Source: Dimorphilus gyrociliatus (taxonomy: Eukaryota > Annelida > Polychaeta > Dinophilidae). Taken from it: 64,000 nt of DNA. The number at the start of each line of letters is the position of its first letter. The stretch's first letter is position 1. A program made the position numbers and the translations under genes. Under the pieces are notes generated by a model. It saw nothing but the letters and a program-made list of their open reading frames with translations, had not been told where the DNA came from and ran no database searches. Where the stretch lies: positions 62,001 to 126,000 of the forward strand of contig CAJFCJ010000029.1 of NCBI GenBank assembly GCA_904063045.1. Reading direction: 5' to 3'. Positions 13,664-28,700 of the stretch are shown here, piece after piece.

Positions 13664-13796
13664 ACCAAACTTTAACAAAGGTCTTTGATAATTTATAAGC
13701 CGTTTTTAGTTAAGTTGATTTAAGTAATAAATTTTATAAAGAACATTTACATAAGTGAACTGTTTATATCAAGTGCTGTCATATACTCAGTTGCAT

Positions 13797-16700
13797 TTAC
13801 TCATCTGGTTGACAGGGTGCGATTGGTGTTTTTTTATCGACACCTATTCCAGATTCATCGTCTGAATCAGGTGGTAGGGCGCATATTTCCTCTAATTCTT
13901 TTTCTACTTGTGCAACTTCTTCTCTATCCATAATAGATTCAGGTCTTTGTAATTCTGGGTTTTGTGGGGCTTTTTCATTTTCATCGTGTGGTACTTGGTT
14001 AGGTAGAGGTGTATGAGCAGGTCTCGGAGAATGAGTCAAGTTTCTGGGACTATTTACAATCATTGGGGTTTCGCGTATACTGATTGGCGTGACGGAAGTT
14101 TTGGGGGCAGGTGTTGTCCCCTGATAGAATCTATCTCCGATGGACAAGTCAGGCGAAACAGCGAGTCTAAGCATTTCATTAACATGTTTCTTATCATCTT
14201 GCTTTCTCAGTAAGTAGATGAGAGTTACAACCAAAGTAAAAGCTGCTACAAGCGAAAAGAAAACTGCCAGGGCTACAACATGAGCGGATAGGCCGTTATC
14301 AACAGGCATTGGAGGAATTTCAGTGGGTTTTGTATCTTCTAGGAACCCTTTTTGAGCTAGATACGACTGTGACTGTGCAGCCAAGAAGGGATCACCTGTG
14401 GACTCTTTAACTGCTTTTCCTATAGATTCTTGACTCTCAGTTGTTTTAATTATCTTTTCTAAAATGGTGTTAGGGACGTCAAATTTATTTATATCTCTCT
14501 TCTTTCTAGACGTTGTTGACGACGACGATGAATTTTTGTCATCTACAGGTAGAGGTATCTTACAAAGCTCATTATTCCTATCTATCAGAGCAAATATCAT
14601 TACTCTGGCCCCGCTTTCGTTGGGTATATATCTTGGATATGCAGTAGCAGTATGAAAGTCTTTGCCAAAGCAATACTTATCTAAGCTGTTTATAGGGTTA
14701 GGTGGATCTTGAAGGCAACATTCCCTATATTGCTCAGCATTAGCAGTACAATACGATTGAAGCTGTTTGCAGAAGACATTAAAAATTGTTGATTCTATTG
14801 TCTCCCAAAGAATAGGCAATAATGATTTGAAATCAAGTATAACTGATTTATCCGCTTCACTCTTTATAGCATAGCAACTTGGAGACTTGTAGTTGCATAG
14901 AGCATATTGAAGACTCTCTCCAGGACATCTTCTTCCAGGAGATGGAGGTGGTTTGTCGCATTTGCGACTTTTCTGCCTTCTACCATGACAGGCTTTCGAA
15001 CATGTATTCCAAGCAGACCATGTACTCCATTGGCCATCGGTTTGAGAGCAAGCTCTGCCATCTGCGTCTAAGATGTAATATCTATCGCATGTACAGTTGT
15101 AGCCACCTTTTGTGTTCAAGCACGTTGAATGGTCTTTACATTGATGCTTGTGTTCTGGATCGTCCGTTGTGCATTCGTCAATATCAACGCATACATTTCC
15201 ATCGACCAAGAAGCCTCCTTTGCACTCACACCAATCGCTACCATCTTTTTGAACACATAATTGTTCACAAGCATTAGCTACATTCTCATCGAAACATTTG
15301 TCCGCAACGATACACTTTTTGCCATCGCTACCCAACCTAAATCCTTGTCGGCAGAAACATCTGTACGATCCCTGAGTATTTTTACAATCTAATTCACAGC
15401 CGCTAATTGATCTACAAAGAGAGCATATCGAAACATGCACCTTATTCTTATATCATATTTATAATTGTAGGTATTCTTACCTGCTTGAGCATTCGTCTAC
15501 ATCCACACAATCGTCGCCGACTTTCTTATAACCTTTTTGACATTCACACATATAACTGCCTTCAGTATTTATACACATTTCAGTGAGTTTACAAGGACTA
15601 GTCAGGCATTCGTTTATGTCTTTGCAAGTAAACCCGTCTCCTAAATACCCAGGCTTACATCTGCAGTTGTAGGAGCCGGGCGTGTTTGTACAAAGTGCAA
15701 TATCAGTACAACCCCTGGCAGAGGGATCTTCACCAATACATTCGTTCAAATCTATACAATATGTTTCATTTCTTTTTCTGAAGCCTGGTAAACATTTGCA
15801 TGTATAGCTGGATTTTGTGTTTATACACTGAGTTCCTGCTAAACATGTATGCAAATTTTCTGTACATTCGTCTATGTCGATACAACCCGATTGAAAAGAA
15901 TCGTGTCTATAACCATCAGGACATTGACATTCATAAGAACCTTCTTTATTGATACAAGTTGCAAGACCTTTACAAGGGTTGCTTATGCATTCATCTAAGT
16001 CAACACATCCAATACCATCAAAAGTAAAACCCTTATTGCAGATACAAGTGTCGTTACCGTTTCTCTTTGCGCAGACGCCTGAGCTACCGCAAGCTAATTG
16101 GAGGTTGCAAGCGTACGATTCATTGAGAACGCAGGAGATTTTATCTTTGTGTAGATGAAATTCAGGATGACATGTGCACAGGTATGACCCTTGAGTATTC
16201 ATGCAAAAGTGCTTACAAGGGTTATTCGGTAAGAGGCATTCGTTAACATCATGGCAGTTTTTACCATCTTGATGCAGCACGTAGCCAGAAGAGCAAGAGC
16301 ACTCGAAAGAACCGAGTGTGTTTTCGCAGTAGGTTGAGCAGCCACCATTGTTTTCAAGACATTCCTCAACATCGACACAGGTTATACCATCTCCCACAAA
16401 GCCATCCATGCAGGTGCAAGCATAGCTACCGTTCATATTTCTACAGGTAGCCTTTTCCGAGCATTCATTTGCCACAGCGTATCCACATTCGTCAACATCA
16501 TAACAACTTCCATTCCTACCTTCAACAAAACCTTTCGGACATGTGCATATGAAAGAACCTTCAGTATCTTGACACAAATGTTTACAATTATGAATGTTTA
16601 ATTCACATTCATCTATATTTAAGCACATTGTTCCTGATCCAAAAGATTTAAAGCCATCTTTACATCTGCAGCTGTATCTTCCCATTGTATTTTCACAATT

Positions 16701-19700
16701 ACTATTTTCAGGACAATTGAAGCTACCTATTGAGCATTCGTCTATATCTACGCATAGTGTGATATTAGCATTGTCTAACTCCCATCCACTCGGACAAATA
16801 CATTTGTCAGGAATGTCTGTCACTGCTTGACAAAAACCTCCGTCACAGTTCAAAGAGTTACAACTCTTTTTAGGCATACATCTAGTATAGCCATCCAGCA
16901 CAGAGGCTGCTCCGCAACCACAAGTATAGTGAGCTCCATTTGCTGTGCATACGTCATCACATTCTTCATCGTAAGAACAAAGATCTCGTTTTGTACATTC
17001 AACTTCATTCGATGATTGATAACCCCAACCACAATCGCATGTATATCCTCCTAACTTATTAATGCATAGTCGTTCGCAACCACCATTATTTTCCAAGCAT
17101 TCGTCTATATCCTGGCAGGTTTTTTCTTCCGTTAGTGCATAGCCCCTCGGACATTCGCACACATACGATCCGCTTCCATCTTTGCAAAAGCTACCAACAC
17201 CGCAGTCATTAAGTTCACCGTTTAGGCATTCTTTTTTATCTTTGCAGGAGTAGCCATCAGCGTGAAGAAAATAGCCATTATAACAAGAGCAATTATAACT
17301 TTTATCGGTGTTGATACAATTATGCTCGCATTTGGCTCGTAAAGGATTCTCTGAGCTAAGAGAGCATTCATTAAAATCGTAACAATTAGTTGTTGTCGCC
17401 ACTCTAGTTTTAGAACAAGGTGAACACTCGTATTCATTTTGATTGACATCTGTAACATTTTTATCAATACATTTACCATAGCACAGTCGTTCAGTCTCGC
17501 AAACATTTAAATCTTTATCGCATAAATCTCCAAACCAACTTGTTTTACATTGACATTTTGCAAATATCATATTATTTTCATATCTAAGAGAACTAAAATC
17601 GCAAGTACCATGATTTTTACAATTGCAGATAACTAAATTAGGAAACCAAACGAATTTAGCTCCAAAACTATTCGCTATCGTTATCTGTATTCTATTCGGT
17701 TTATTTAGGGTAAATTTCACATTTGCTGAGAAAATTCCACTTGAAACCTTTTGAATTTGTTCAATGCTTATACTACCAGATAGAGCATCTACAATGTTAC
17801 CAGTAAAGCTAATATCTTGTTGATTCTTATCTTCTGCTGTCATTGAGAAGACTTTTTCTTGACCTATGATTACGTTAATCGTTTGCTGAGGTGTAGTAGG
17901 TGGTAAATTTTTGATAATTTCTAGATTTTTCACCATATCTTCTACGAAATTAGCAGTTTCATTTGCGAATTTATCATTATTAGTTACTTTTAAATCGTGT
18001 TGACAATATTTAATGCTAGTTGACTGACGTCCAATACAAATTCCAGTAATTGTTTCAGTATCAATTTCAGAAGCTTGTGGTAAGAATTTTTCCCTAAAGT
18101 ATCTATTGGCTGAGTTGAAGATAAATTCTTTATTGTATACGCTAAATAACGATCGCTTGGTTGCGTATGTTGGTCCAACTAATTTTCTAAGTGACCACTT
18201 TGTAAAAGTATCAGCGGAAATAGGTGATTCGCCCAAAATTCCTTTAAAGTTTTCCACACTATCAGCTGTGGAGAGTAGCATATTTAACCCTTTCTCGCTT
18301 TTTATTATCTTTACCGAACAGTCAGAAGTGTAGGAAATGACAATTGAATATCCGCTGTTAATAACTTCGGCGTTGCCTATACTAACTTCCCCCACATCAA
18401 TTTCTTTGGACTGGCTAACTACTTTTAGAGGTAAATCATTTTGCCAATAAATCTCTATTGCAGCATTATTAAGTTCTTTAATTGCCACTGCAGATATTGA
18501 AGATAGTTTCTCTCCTAAACGGTGGGTTCTAACTTGCATCTCAAATTTAGCTGTTTTCATTATAACAAATTCTCCAAACGCCATCATGGAATATTGTTCA
18601 CCTTTAACATTTCTCAAATGCATACTACCAAACATCAAAGCAGAGATTTCACTTTTATATTTTGACGAAGATAAACCGCCTCTATTAGTTTTGTATTCAT
18701 TGCATTGCCAGCAGTTTGATTTTGAAGGGGTGCAAAGAACCCCACAGCAAGAAGAATATGCATCCTTATCTTTCGAATGATCTGCTGAATTCCATTTATA
18801 TTTGTGCAAAAGCGATTGATATTCGAATTGCAATGATTCGTCAACTTTGCTAAGAAATGCTTCTGATGTTGGAGAATAGCAGCACGTTACTGTTTGACTT
18901 GTCAAAATTTTCCTGAAGCACTTTCTCGATTCTTTTTCAAATGTTAGCGTGAATGATGGTAAAGCTTGGACAACTCTTAAAGATGGTGGACATGAATCTT
19001 TTAATATGTCCTTCCAGCTTTCATCTTTGCCCTTCATTGCAGATAGAGCCTCAAAACATTTAATCTTATTTTCATCCCCAGTAACAGTTGAATTGGGATG
19101 ATTCAAGTTAAAAACGAAAATGCCTTTAGTCATATTTAACTCTCTTTGCAGGGGATTCAAGTCCATTCTATAGACATTATCATTTGTACTTGTCCATGTG
19201 GCTGATAATTTATGTTCAAAGTATTTATCATTTCTTATATAACCCATTCTTGCCGGATATCCCTCATATAAATTTGTTATATCTCTCGAGTTAAATGAAG
19301 TGGGGATCCAATTCATTTCGTTTTCTTTATACAAATATACGCAATAGCTTTCTTTAAAGTCAGTTGCTAGAATAACTTGGAAAGTGTTCTTTTCGATATA
19401 CAGTGACTCGTAAGCGGGTGCTACGGTATCCCATGTAACTTTCAAAAGCCATTTCGGTTTAAAAGATACATTATATGCTGAAAGGACTATATTCTTTATC
19501 TTCTCATATTTAGCATCATTATTATTTTCGTATACATTGTACCATATTTTGTAGAATTTTGATGTGCTTGAAATATCCGACCAGAATGGAGCTAGCAACA
19601 TTCCTATCCCTGTTGGTAGTTTTAGCTCTTTAAAGACTTTCGGGTAAGAAAATGTTGGTTTAACAAGCAATCTCTCATAGGTTAAGGCGATAATTCCGTT

Positions 19701-22700
19701 TTCTGATATGTATACTCCCGAATATATTTTACCATCGTCTAAAGGTATACCTCCAGGAATTTTCAGTGTTTCTGATAATCTTTCTCTGGTAATTCTGCTT
19801 ATCTTTAATAATAATTTGTCTCCTTCCGCTTCGCCGTATTCCATCAATCGTATTTCTTGACAACTTTTAAGTTTGTTCGAAGAATCTTTTATAGGTCTAT
19901 ATTTATTGGGGCAAGAACAAGTATATGAACCCAATGTATTCGTGCATATTGTTGTTTTCGGACAGGGAGATTTTTTACATTCATCAATATCTGTACAATT
20001 TACTCCATCACCTTCAAAGCCACTTTTACAAACACACTTAAAGGATCCTAAAGTATTAAGGCAAAGACTATTTGGCGCTAAACAATCGTGTATCAATGTT
20101 TGAGGAGCCTCTTCTTCTGTACACTCATTTATGTCTCTACATCTTTGAAAAACGCCATTTTTCATTAAGGGTGTGAAACCATATTTACATTCGCATTTAT
20201 AATTCCTTCCTGTGTCTATATAAGAGCACATCCCATTGTCTTGTGTGAAACATGGATTCTTTTCACACCACTTTACTCTATTAGCTATACATGTGCCATT
20301 TCCAGTACAATTTTTATATTCAGCATAGGTTTTCCCTGGCTCTTTTTTACACGGTCTTCCACCGTTCTCTGGAGCCGGATTATTACATATAATTTCCCTT
20401 TTGCTATAGCCCATATCACAATCTGAGGAACATAAAGACCACGCTGTCCACTCGGACCATCCTCCATGAGCTATTTCGCATAAATTTCCTTCGTAGGTAG
20501 AATTAAAGCATTCACACTTAACACCGCTTCCATTTTCAGTACAATTTCCTCTCGAATTACAAGAGGTCGGTGTGCATTCTTTTATATCAGTACAATTAAA
20601 AGGATCTCCTTCAAAGCCAGGTTTACAAACGCAACTGTAGGAGCCAGAATTATCGACACAAGTTGAATTTTCTGTGCAATTATGCAAATTTTCAACACAT
20701 TCGTCTATATTTTCACACGAGTAAGTGTTTGCAGCAGGATTAAAATTCACTCTTCTATAGCCATCCTTACAACCACATTCATACGAGCCAATAGCATCAA
20801 TACATTTAGCATTTTCATGCTTCTGTTTACATACAGATTCGTAGAGAATACATTCATTATCATTTTGACAATCTCTTCCTCTTTGGATGAAACCTTTATT
20901 ACAAGTACATGTATAAGGTGAACCAGAATAGCTTTGTAAATTATAATTGGCATCTGTACAAGTTGAATTTACATGGCATTTGTGTAAATTTTGTGTACAT
21001 TCATTAACGTTTTCACCGCAATCGTATATTACTTGTTCCAAATCCAAGTTATTTATTTCATTCACCTCTGACACAACATTTAAAGCGTCTACAATTATAC
21101 CTACATAGGGTTTGTTCCAACAGAAATCAGATAGCGATCTTATCAATGGAATTTCAACAGATTTTAATTGGATTGTAGTTCGTAAGTTATTTTTAGATGA
21201 AATTTCCATTTGTTGAATTTGTAACGTATGATTTTGCACTATGATTGGATCATCGTTTGCCTGATAAACTTTATCGTTGGAAAAGATTAAACCAAACTTA
21301 AAGTTGACTTCATTGCCACTTTTTTCAGGCAATTTAAAAGAGCCTGTTGTTATTATTACAATCGTCATTTCAATATCAATTTTGTCGCCTGGTCTGATAG
21401 TTTTCTCTTGGATATTTAACAACTTTAAATCTTCTATAGATAAGTCAATTTTATCACCACAAACCGAAGAAATTGGTGCCAAGAAAGCATCCCACTCAAG
21501 CTTGTTATTCTTTTCATTCGTTTCCGCAAGGCTATGTCCCGAGTCTATTTCTATTTCCAATTTCGCAGATCTAACATTGCAAAGAAACAAATGATCTTCT
21601 TCCGTTAGGGTCAAACCTGGAACTTCTCTGGCGATGTAGACTGTAGTTGTTGCGGATACTCCCTTATTTATATCAGTAATCAAGTTTTGACTATTATATG
21701 AAATTTTTTTACGGATGTCTTTATGAGAAATGTAAAATCCGACAGTATATAGTAGAGGATCTGTTTGTCCACTAGGAAAGTTTCCCCAGCCTCCACTTCC
21801 ACTTATTTCAATAAAAGTTGTAATATTAAAACCCATATCGTGGTTGAAGGTATAATTATGACTGTATACATTATCTAACCACTTGAATGCTATTGGTTGT
21901 AAATCTCTCCAATGGTCTTGACAGTCAACTGCTATTTTAAATTCCATATGATTGTTGTTCATATAACATTCAGGTATTGATGGTGCAATAACTTCTAAAC
22001 CTAATATAAAATGTCCACTTCCTAGATAGGGACACACTATATTCATGTTAATATCTCCAACCCATTTAGGAGTTTCTACAGTTGTTCCCTGCTTAAAAGT
22101 GTTTAGGTATCTTCCATTTGGAAGCTTACTTGACCAAGAACTAGGAGTTACGTAGTATCTTTGTGAATTGACTTCGTCTTTTCTTATGTAAGCTCTCATT
22201 TCAAAGCTCGCCATATGCTTGAGTGGAACAATATCTTTATCGAATATGTTTTTGACTGTTGCAACAACGCTGATAGGTGAACCGTCTTTATAATACACGT
22301 CTTCCTTTTCCAGTTGAATATCAACCAAATAAAGAACATCACTGTGGCACTTAATATCAATCTCTATTGGATAGACGTTATTACCTTCGTCAAATTCTTC
22401 GATTATATTATTTTCATCCAGTACTATAAGGAGATAAGCTGGCCCACAAATTACTAATTTTTCTATTTGTAAATGTAAAGTTAGATTAACTTCTGTTGAT
22501 TTATCAAATTTTTTCATTAGTTTTGTTATATTATATTCATTTTTGACCTTATAACTTTCTTTTTCGTCAAATTTACTTGTTTTTGATAAAAAGCTATTAA
22601 TTTTCATATCTTTAGATTCAAGATCTAATATAGATATTCCAGTTACGTTAAGATTTACAGTTATTTCCGCAATTATTGTATGCGGTATAGAAAATTTATA

Positions 22701-25700
22701 GGTTGATAATAATGCATTATTAATATTTAAATCACTCTTATCAGTAATACATTTTACCATATTTGTAACGTTCAAGTAACGAGCATGGTTATCCCAGACA
22801 CCGTCCTTTAAAGATATTGGTAGACCGAATTCTGTTTGTGCAAATAGAATTGGCTGATCACAAGTTCCAAAGGGCAATTGTATAATAGCTTCTCCTTCCA
22901 GTTTAACAGTAGTTAAATGAATTAGAGAACCCATAAGAGTTTCTCTAAGTTTGTAATCCAAATATTTGATGTTAACCTTAGAATCATAGTCTTCCTTTAG
23001 ATTCTTTCCATTTGACATGTACATAGTTAGATAAAAATTCTCTTTTCCCTCTCCGGAAGATTTAACATCGTATGAGTAGTGAATGTTTTGCATAGTACCA
23101 CTAAACCAGATCTTTGTGTCGATTCCGCCGTATAAATGGGTAAAAGGTGGAAGAGGTTTAATTGTAAAACCGCCCATAGAGAACCAATCATTTGGACAGT
23201 AGACAGTTATTTTATTCGTAAATGTATTATTAGAACTATCCGGATCAATAGCACCTTCATAGCTGCTATTAATTCGAACGATTAGATAAGCAGTTCCGCA
23301 GTAATAATTTAAATTTGGAAATTTTAGAGTATTAAGGAGAAGTCCAGATCCGCTTAACGGGAATATATCGGGCGTTGAAGAGGATATGCCTTTTTGAAGT
23401 GTTGTTTTTTGTACAGTAGAATAGACGGTTGGTATCTGGTCGTCATATTCATCAATTGCTGAATCAATACTGATAAAAAATTCCAAATATATATAAGGTT
23501 CATCTCTATTTGGAATAGAACCAGTAGCGGATTTCTTTACTCCTATTTCCAAATTGTAACTGTTTATCGAATTTGCTGATATGTACGCTTTATTCTGACC
23601 ATTCGATTCTGTTAAACTAAACTTGGTTATATACAGATCCACTTGATTTGGGTATTTACAAATCAGTAGTTTTTTATCAACTGGAAATCTTGCAACATCA
23701 TTTTCAGTGATGTTAGATTTATAAGATCCCACCTGAATTAGTTGAATAAAAATAGTTGGATTTTTTGCTCTTTTGCATGATTCTACACTTTTTATAAGAA
23801 CATTTCCCTTAAGGTATCTATTAAATATTAGAGATCCGTACGCAACAGTATTCTTATATATATAGACTTCTCCTTCGTTATTTCTTATATCCATTTCTTG
23901 ATCTTGATCTTTATCAAATATCTCGTCCTCTGAAAAGTATTCTTTAAACGTAAAATGACCTTCCAGTGATGACTGAAGGGCGGGACCATCATTCTCAACT
24001 GAAAGAGACATAGCATGTTGAATGTATAATCCGGGATACCATTCCGATGGAAGATCTATAACTTCAAACGATCCTATAGATAAACCTTCATTTTCAGGGC
24101 AATAGATAAATATCGGTTTTATAAATGTTCCTCTTCTTACACTGTTATATTTTGAGGAGATTTCAACGGCCAATAAAGAAGATTCCATACAAATGATATT
24201 TTCAAATGGTAAAGTAACTTTATTTAATGAATTTAAATCTAAATTCATTATTGAAATACCAGAAGGATTTGAATATCTTGAATTAAGCGTGTTATTACTA
24301 TTCCCACTTGAGTATTTAATCGGAATTGTAAAGTTATCTTTGATCAAGGATAAAGATATCATTAGATTATCGGTTGAAGTTTTACCAGCGAGTATTAAAT
24401 TAGCGATAACAGATATATTGTATTCTTTAGTAGCTTCGACTATCTCGGGAAAATTTACAGATTTGATATCAGTTCCTATTCCAACTGGACAATTTTTTGT
24501 AATAATCTGATACGAATATTGATTATCATCCAAGTTGGCATCATAATATGCTGTTTCTATTTTAATGATTATATAACTCTGTGTACTATGGCATATATTT
24601 ATTAATGTTTCGTTGTCTAAAGCCGATGATTTTTCAACATTATATCGGTACAACATACCATCTTTAACCATAGAAATTCCTTTCGACTTTAATTTCAAAT
24701 TTAATTTAGTTTCTTTGCCAGAGATTGTATTAGTTGTAGAAATATAGAAATTTTGTTCTATACTTTCTTCCATAAATATATATTTACTTGTAAATCGATA
24801 AAAAATATCTATCATTGTAGTTTTACTGTTCAGATTAATAGTTTGTGGTGAAATTGTTAAGCTTTCAACCTTTATAGATGAATCTTCCTCTTCTACATCA
24901 AAATTAATAATAGATATATCATTCTCCTCAATTCCCCAATTTGCTCCTTTAACTTCGTCGCTATTTCCTTTCAGAAGTTTTAATCCTAGGAATTTTGTTC
25001 TAACATCATTAATAGTGATCATAAGGTTAGCTTCCATTGGCAATGAATTAGCTGTTGTAAAATTCCATTGTAAAGCTGTTGACGGTGATATATTCTCTTC
25101 ATTACCAGAAATATAAAATGGATCTATTAAAGATGGTTGAATACTTCCTACAGGTTTTAATTGACTGTCTAGGGGAATCAATTTTATATTGAAATGTACT
25201 GGGAAAGCAAAAGTTGAGCTGGAAGCCGTCGATAACGGACAAGGAGAAGTATTACAATTGATTTTGAAATTAAGTTTTCTGGTCTTCTGCTGATTCGCAA
25301 ACTGCATTGTGTTATCTAATTCTATATCTTGAATTTCAAATAAATCAATTCCACAATTGATTTTAATAGGATCAAATCTTATGTTATTTTCATAGTTGCT
25401 CTCCGTAAGTTCTCTTCCACTTTTCAGGACTGTTACTATATAAGAATTACCGCATAAGGTCTTATTTATATTAGAAGGAAGAGTGAGTGAAGAGGAAAAT
25501 GTCTCTGTCAGTGGAGAACTTCCATAATGGAGCATCTGAAGTTTATCAAAAGGTTTATCGTATGGTAGACTATTCGTTAGAGGATAATCAATCAGTTCAT
25601 CAAATTTTACATCTTTACTTATCCAATGGTTTATGATAATATTTTTGAAATATATACTTTGTCCAGTTTGCAATTTTATCTCATAGTTGATATTTAAACT

Positions 25701-28700
25701 ACTTCCGGGTGCTTTTCCCACGCCCGCATTGATATTGAACCCAGAACCAAAGTATAAATCAATTGGTGTCGGATAACAATGTGCATCCAAAGGAAAATGC
25801 TTAATAACTTTAAAGGGTAGAATAATTAAAAGTAAATAAGTATTAGCAGAACAAAATGAACTTGAAATTGTGAATTTTAGCTGTAAATCATCAAATTTAA
25901 CAATTCCTCTTGGGTTGATTCCCTGTTCAAGAACTTTTTTATTATAAGAGATAGATTCAATTTGAACATCATAATTTGGATTCCACTTGTAGTCGGCTGA
26001 CAAAAAGGCCACTAATTTTAGATTAAACAATTTTTCTTTAGATAGATTTATAATTGAACCGGAAAATGTCATAGTCTTTTCAGTATTTTGCCAAACACGT
26101 AAATCGTCGGGTGAAAACTTTTGAAACATAACCTTTTCTTTACATTTGATAAACACGGGTGTAAGTAGCTTCTTTTTAGCATTTATAGAGCTAGACACTC
26201 TCTTTGATGCATCAAATACAAGTATACCATAGATATTATCGCACATGTCAAGGCTACTAGGAAAAGTTGCTGTTCCCATCATTTCGAAAGAAGATCCTTT
26301 CTTCAAACCTAATTGAAGTTCGGAACAGATGTCATTTTTTAATAATACGGATCCCGCTGTTGCTGTTGCTAATTTTGAAAGTAGAAAATTGACAAAAATT
26401 GGTTCAGAATAGTTGAAAGATAATGGAAATATTTCGCCAGATGTTGATAATTTAAATGAATATTTAATTTCTGACCTATCATAATCTATGTTTAGAACGT
26501 TAAAATCCGAAATTAATACTTCGTTTTCCAGCTCCTCTTGACATTCAATCATAAAATGTCTTTCATTATTCTCAGCTACAGCATCTAACATTCCCGGCAA
26601 TGTTAGTCGTACGGTTAGAACATTTTCGCTACTACCTCCACAACCACCAGTCAATAGTTCAAAGTATTCGGATATAACAAACGTTTTTTCTTCTCCAAAC
26701 TTCATGTTTATATTTGACACTATCTCTTTATTCGATAAAAGAGAATAGGATGATGATTGAGCAAATGATTTACGTGTGAAAATGTCAAGTTTCAAACTTG
26801 GAATAACACAATTTCCAGTATTCATACATGCAAACGAAAACTCTATATTAACTTGAGTACGATAGCTTTCGATAAGTTTAGCATTTTCCAAATCTAATTC
26901 AACTGAGAATAAAGAAATAATATCGTCTTCGCAAATGATATTAATTTCTTGATCCTCTTGGTTATCATCTTCATTTATCTCTGAAACTGTTTTATCACTA
27001 TCTAGAGTACCAATCGCGTAAACTCTTCCGCATAAACTTCTCGGTAGTTTTTCTAAAGAATAGTCGCCACCTAAATCAAATAGCACTGAGCCTGTGGATA
27101 AAGCTTGAGGATTAGAGATTTCCATCCATTTCCATGTAGATTGATCCATAATAGAGTTAATTTGAGAAATATGCAAAGTATTTTTAAACGAATTGATAGC
27201 TAGATTAGCAGCCGACGCTAGACTTGCGTGACCGTTCCATTTAACATTTATCTGATCATTCTTATTTAAATAATTTGGAATGATTAGTTTGTCAATCAGT
27301 AAATTTACATTAGAGTTGGATGGTGTGCAAACTTTGATCGATTCTGGTATTCTTATGACTTGTTCGTTGTTATTAGGATTGTCAATTGATACTATTGTTG
27401 TTAGTTTTATTTTTAACTGAGTTGTGTAAGTACATATATTTTCTTGCCATTCATCAGGAGTAATTTCTACTATAACAGGATTAAGAACTCTCGTCGATAA
27501 ATGTGGAAATTTTTCGACGTTAACAGGAGGATAGTGTACAAATGTAGAGATAACTTTGTTAAATAATGCAGTCTCATTGAAAGCTATCACTTCTAAACGG
27601 TATGGATTGCTGCTTTCAAGAAGCATTTCATCGTTTACATTTTCAATAGCAATAGATAGCTTCAAAGTGGAAACTTCCCCGACTATCAATGTTCCGTCCA
27701 GAAGAGACGCTGAAGTTAGTCTTAGATAATCTTGTAAGAAAAAGGAATCATTATTAATAGATACGCTTTTCTATTGATATGAATGTTCAAAATTTACCTT
27801 GATTTGGTAAGGATAAGCTAATTTTTGAAACTGCAATATTATTCCCTTCATTAGTTTCCGCAATATCGTTATCAGCGTCAATTTTTGCAATGATATAAAC
27901 ATCTCCAGCGTATTTAACATCAGTATCGAATGGTATGGTTATCTGAGAGCCCTTTATGATAATAGTGTGTTCTCCAGGGCCATAATACTTTTGTAATTCA
28001 GCTAGAGCTTTTCCTTTGTTAAATCCATTGAAATTTAATAGCGTATCGCTACCATCAAGAATATTGTCAACCGATAAATACAAATTTGTTTTAGTTACTA
28101 TGGAACTGATGTTGGATGATTCAGGAACAGAAATTAACATAATCATTCCTATGTCTTGGGGTTTATCAGCGACAAGTAATCTTCCGTAGGTTTCCACCTT
28201 AAGAGCTTCAAGATCAACATTTGAATTAAAGCAACTAACAGTCGTTTTTCCATTTTGGCAAAATATATCGTTATTGGCGTTATTATCAGGAGAGAAACTA
28301 TGCTGAATACAAATTAAATACGTTGACGATGAGCATATTTCTTGCGTCAAAGATATTTCGAATAGTCCCGATAACTCAACACTCTGCTTGTCCGCAATGG
28401 GAGAGCGTAACTTTAATTTAGAAGCGGTTGTCCACGTGAATTCGTCGCTTGTAATTAAAATTCTTGAATCATCTCTAATAGATACTATGAACCTAACGGA
28501 ATCTGGCTGATAAGGCTCGGGTGCTGGTAAATCTATTCCTTTTACATCAAATGTCATATTTACGCCAACTGGTCCTTTTTCACTTTCGTATAATTTCTTT
28601 TTTTCAATTGAAACTGATTGAATACCAATATTAATACCACATCGAGTACTAATATTCCATTCTGTATAAATATCAACACATTTCATATTATCTTCATCCG

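Noticed and set aside
24193-24510. 105-codon antisense ORF inside giant gene A
   Set aside because: It lies opposite a continuous coding exon with recognisable repeats; it is a frame shadow, as are other antisense ORFs across both giant genes.
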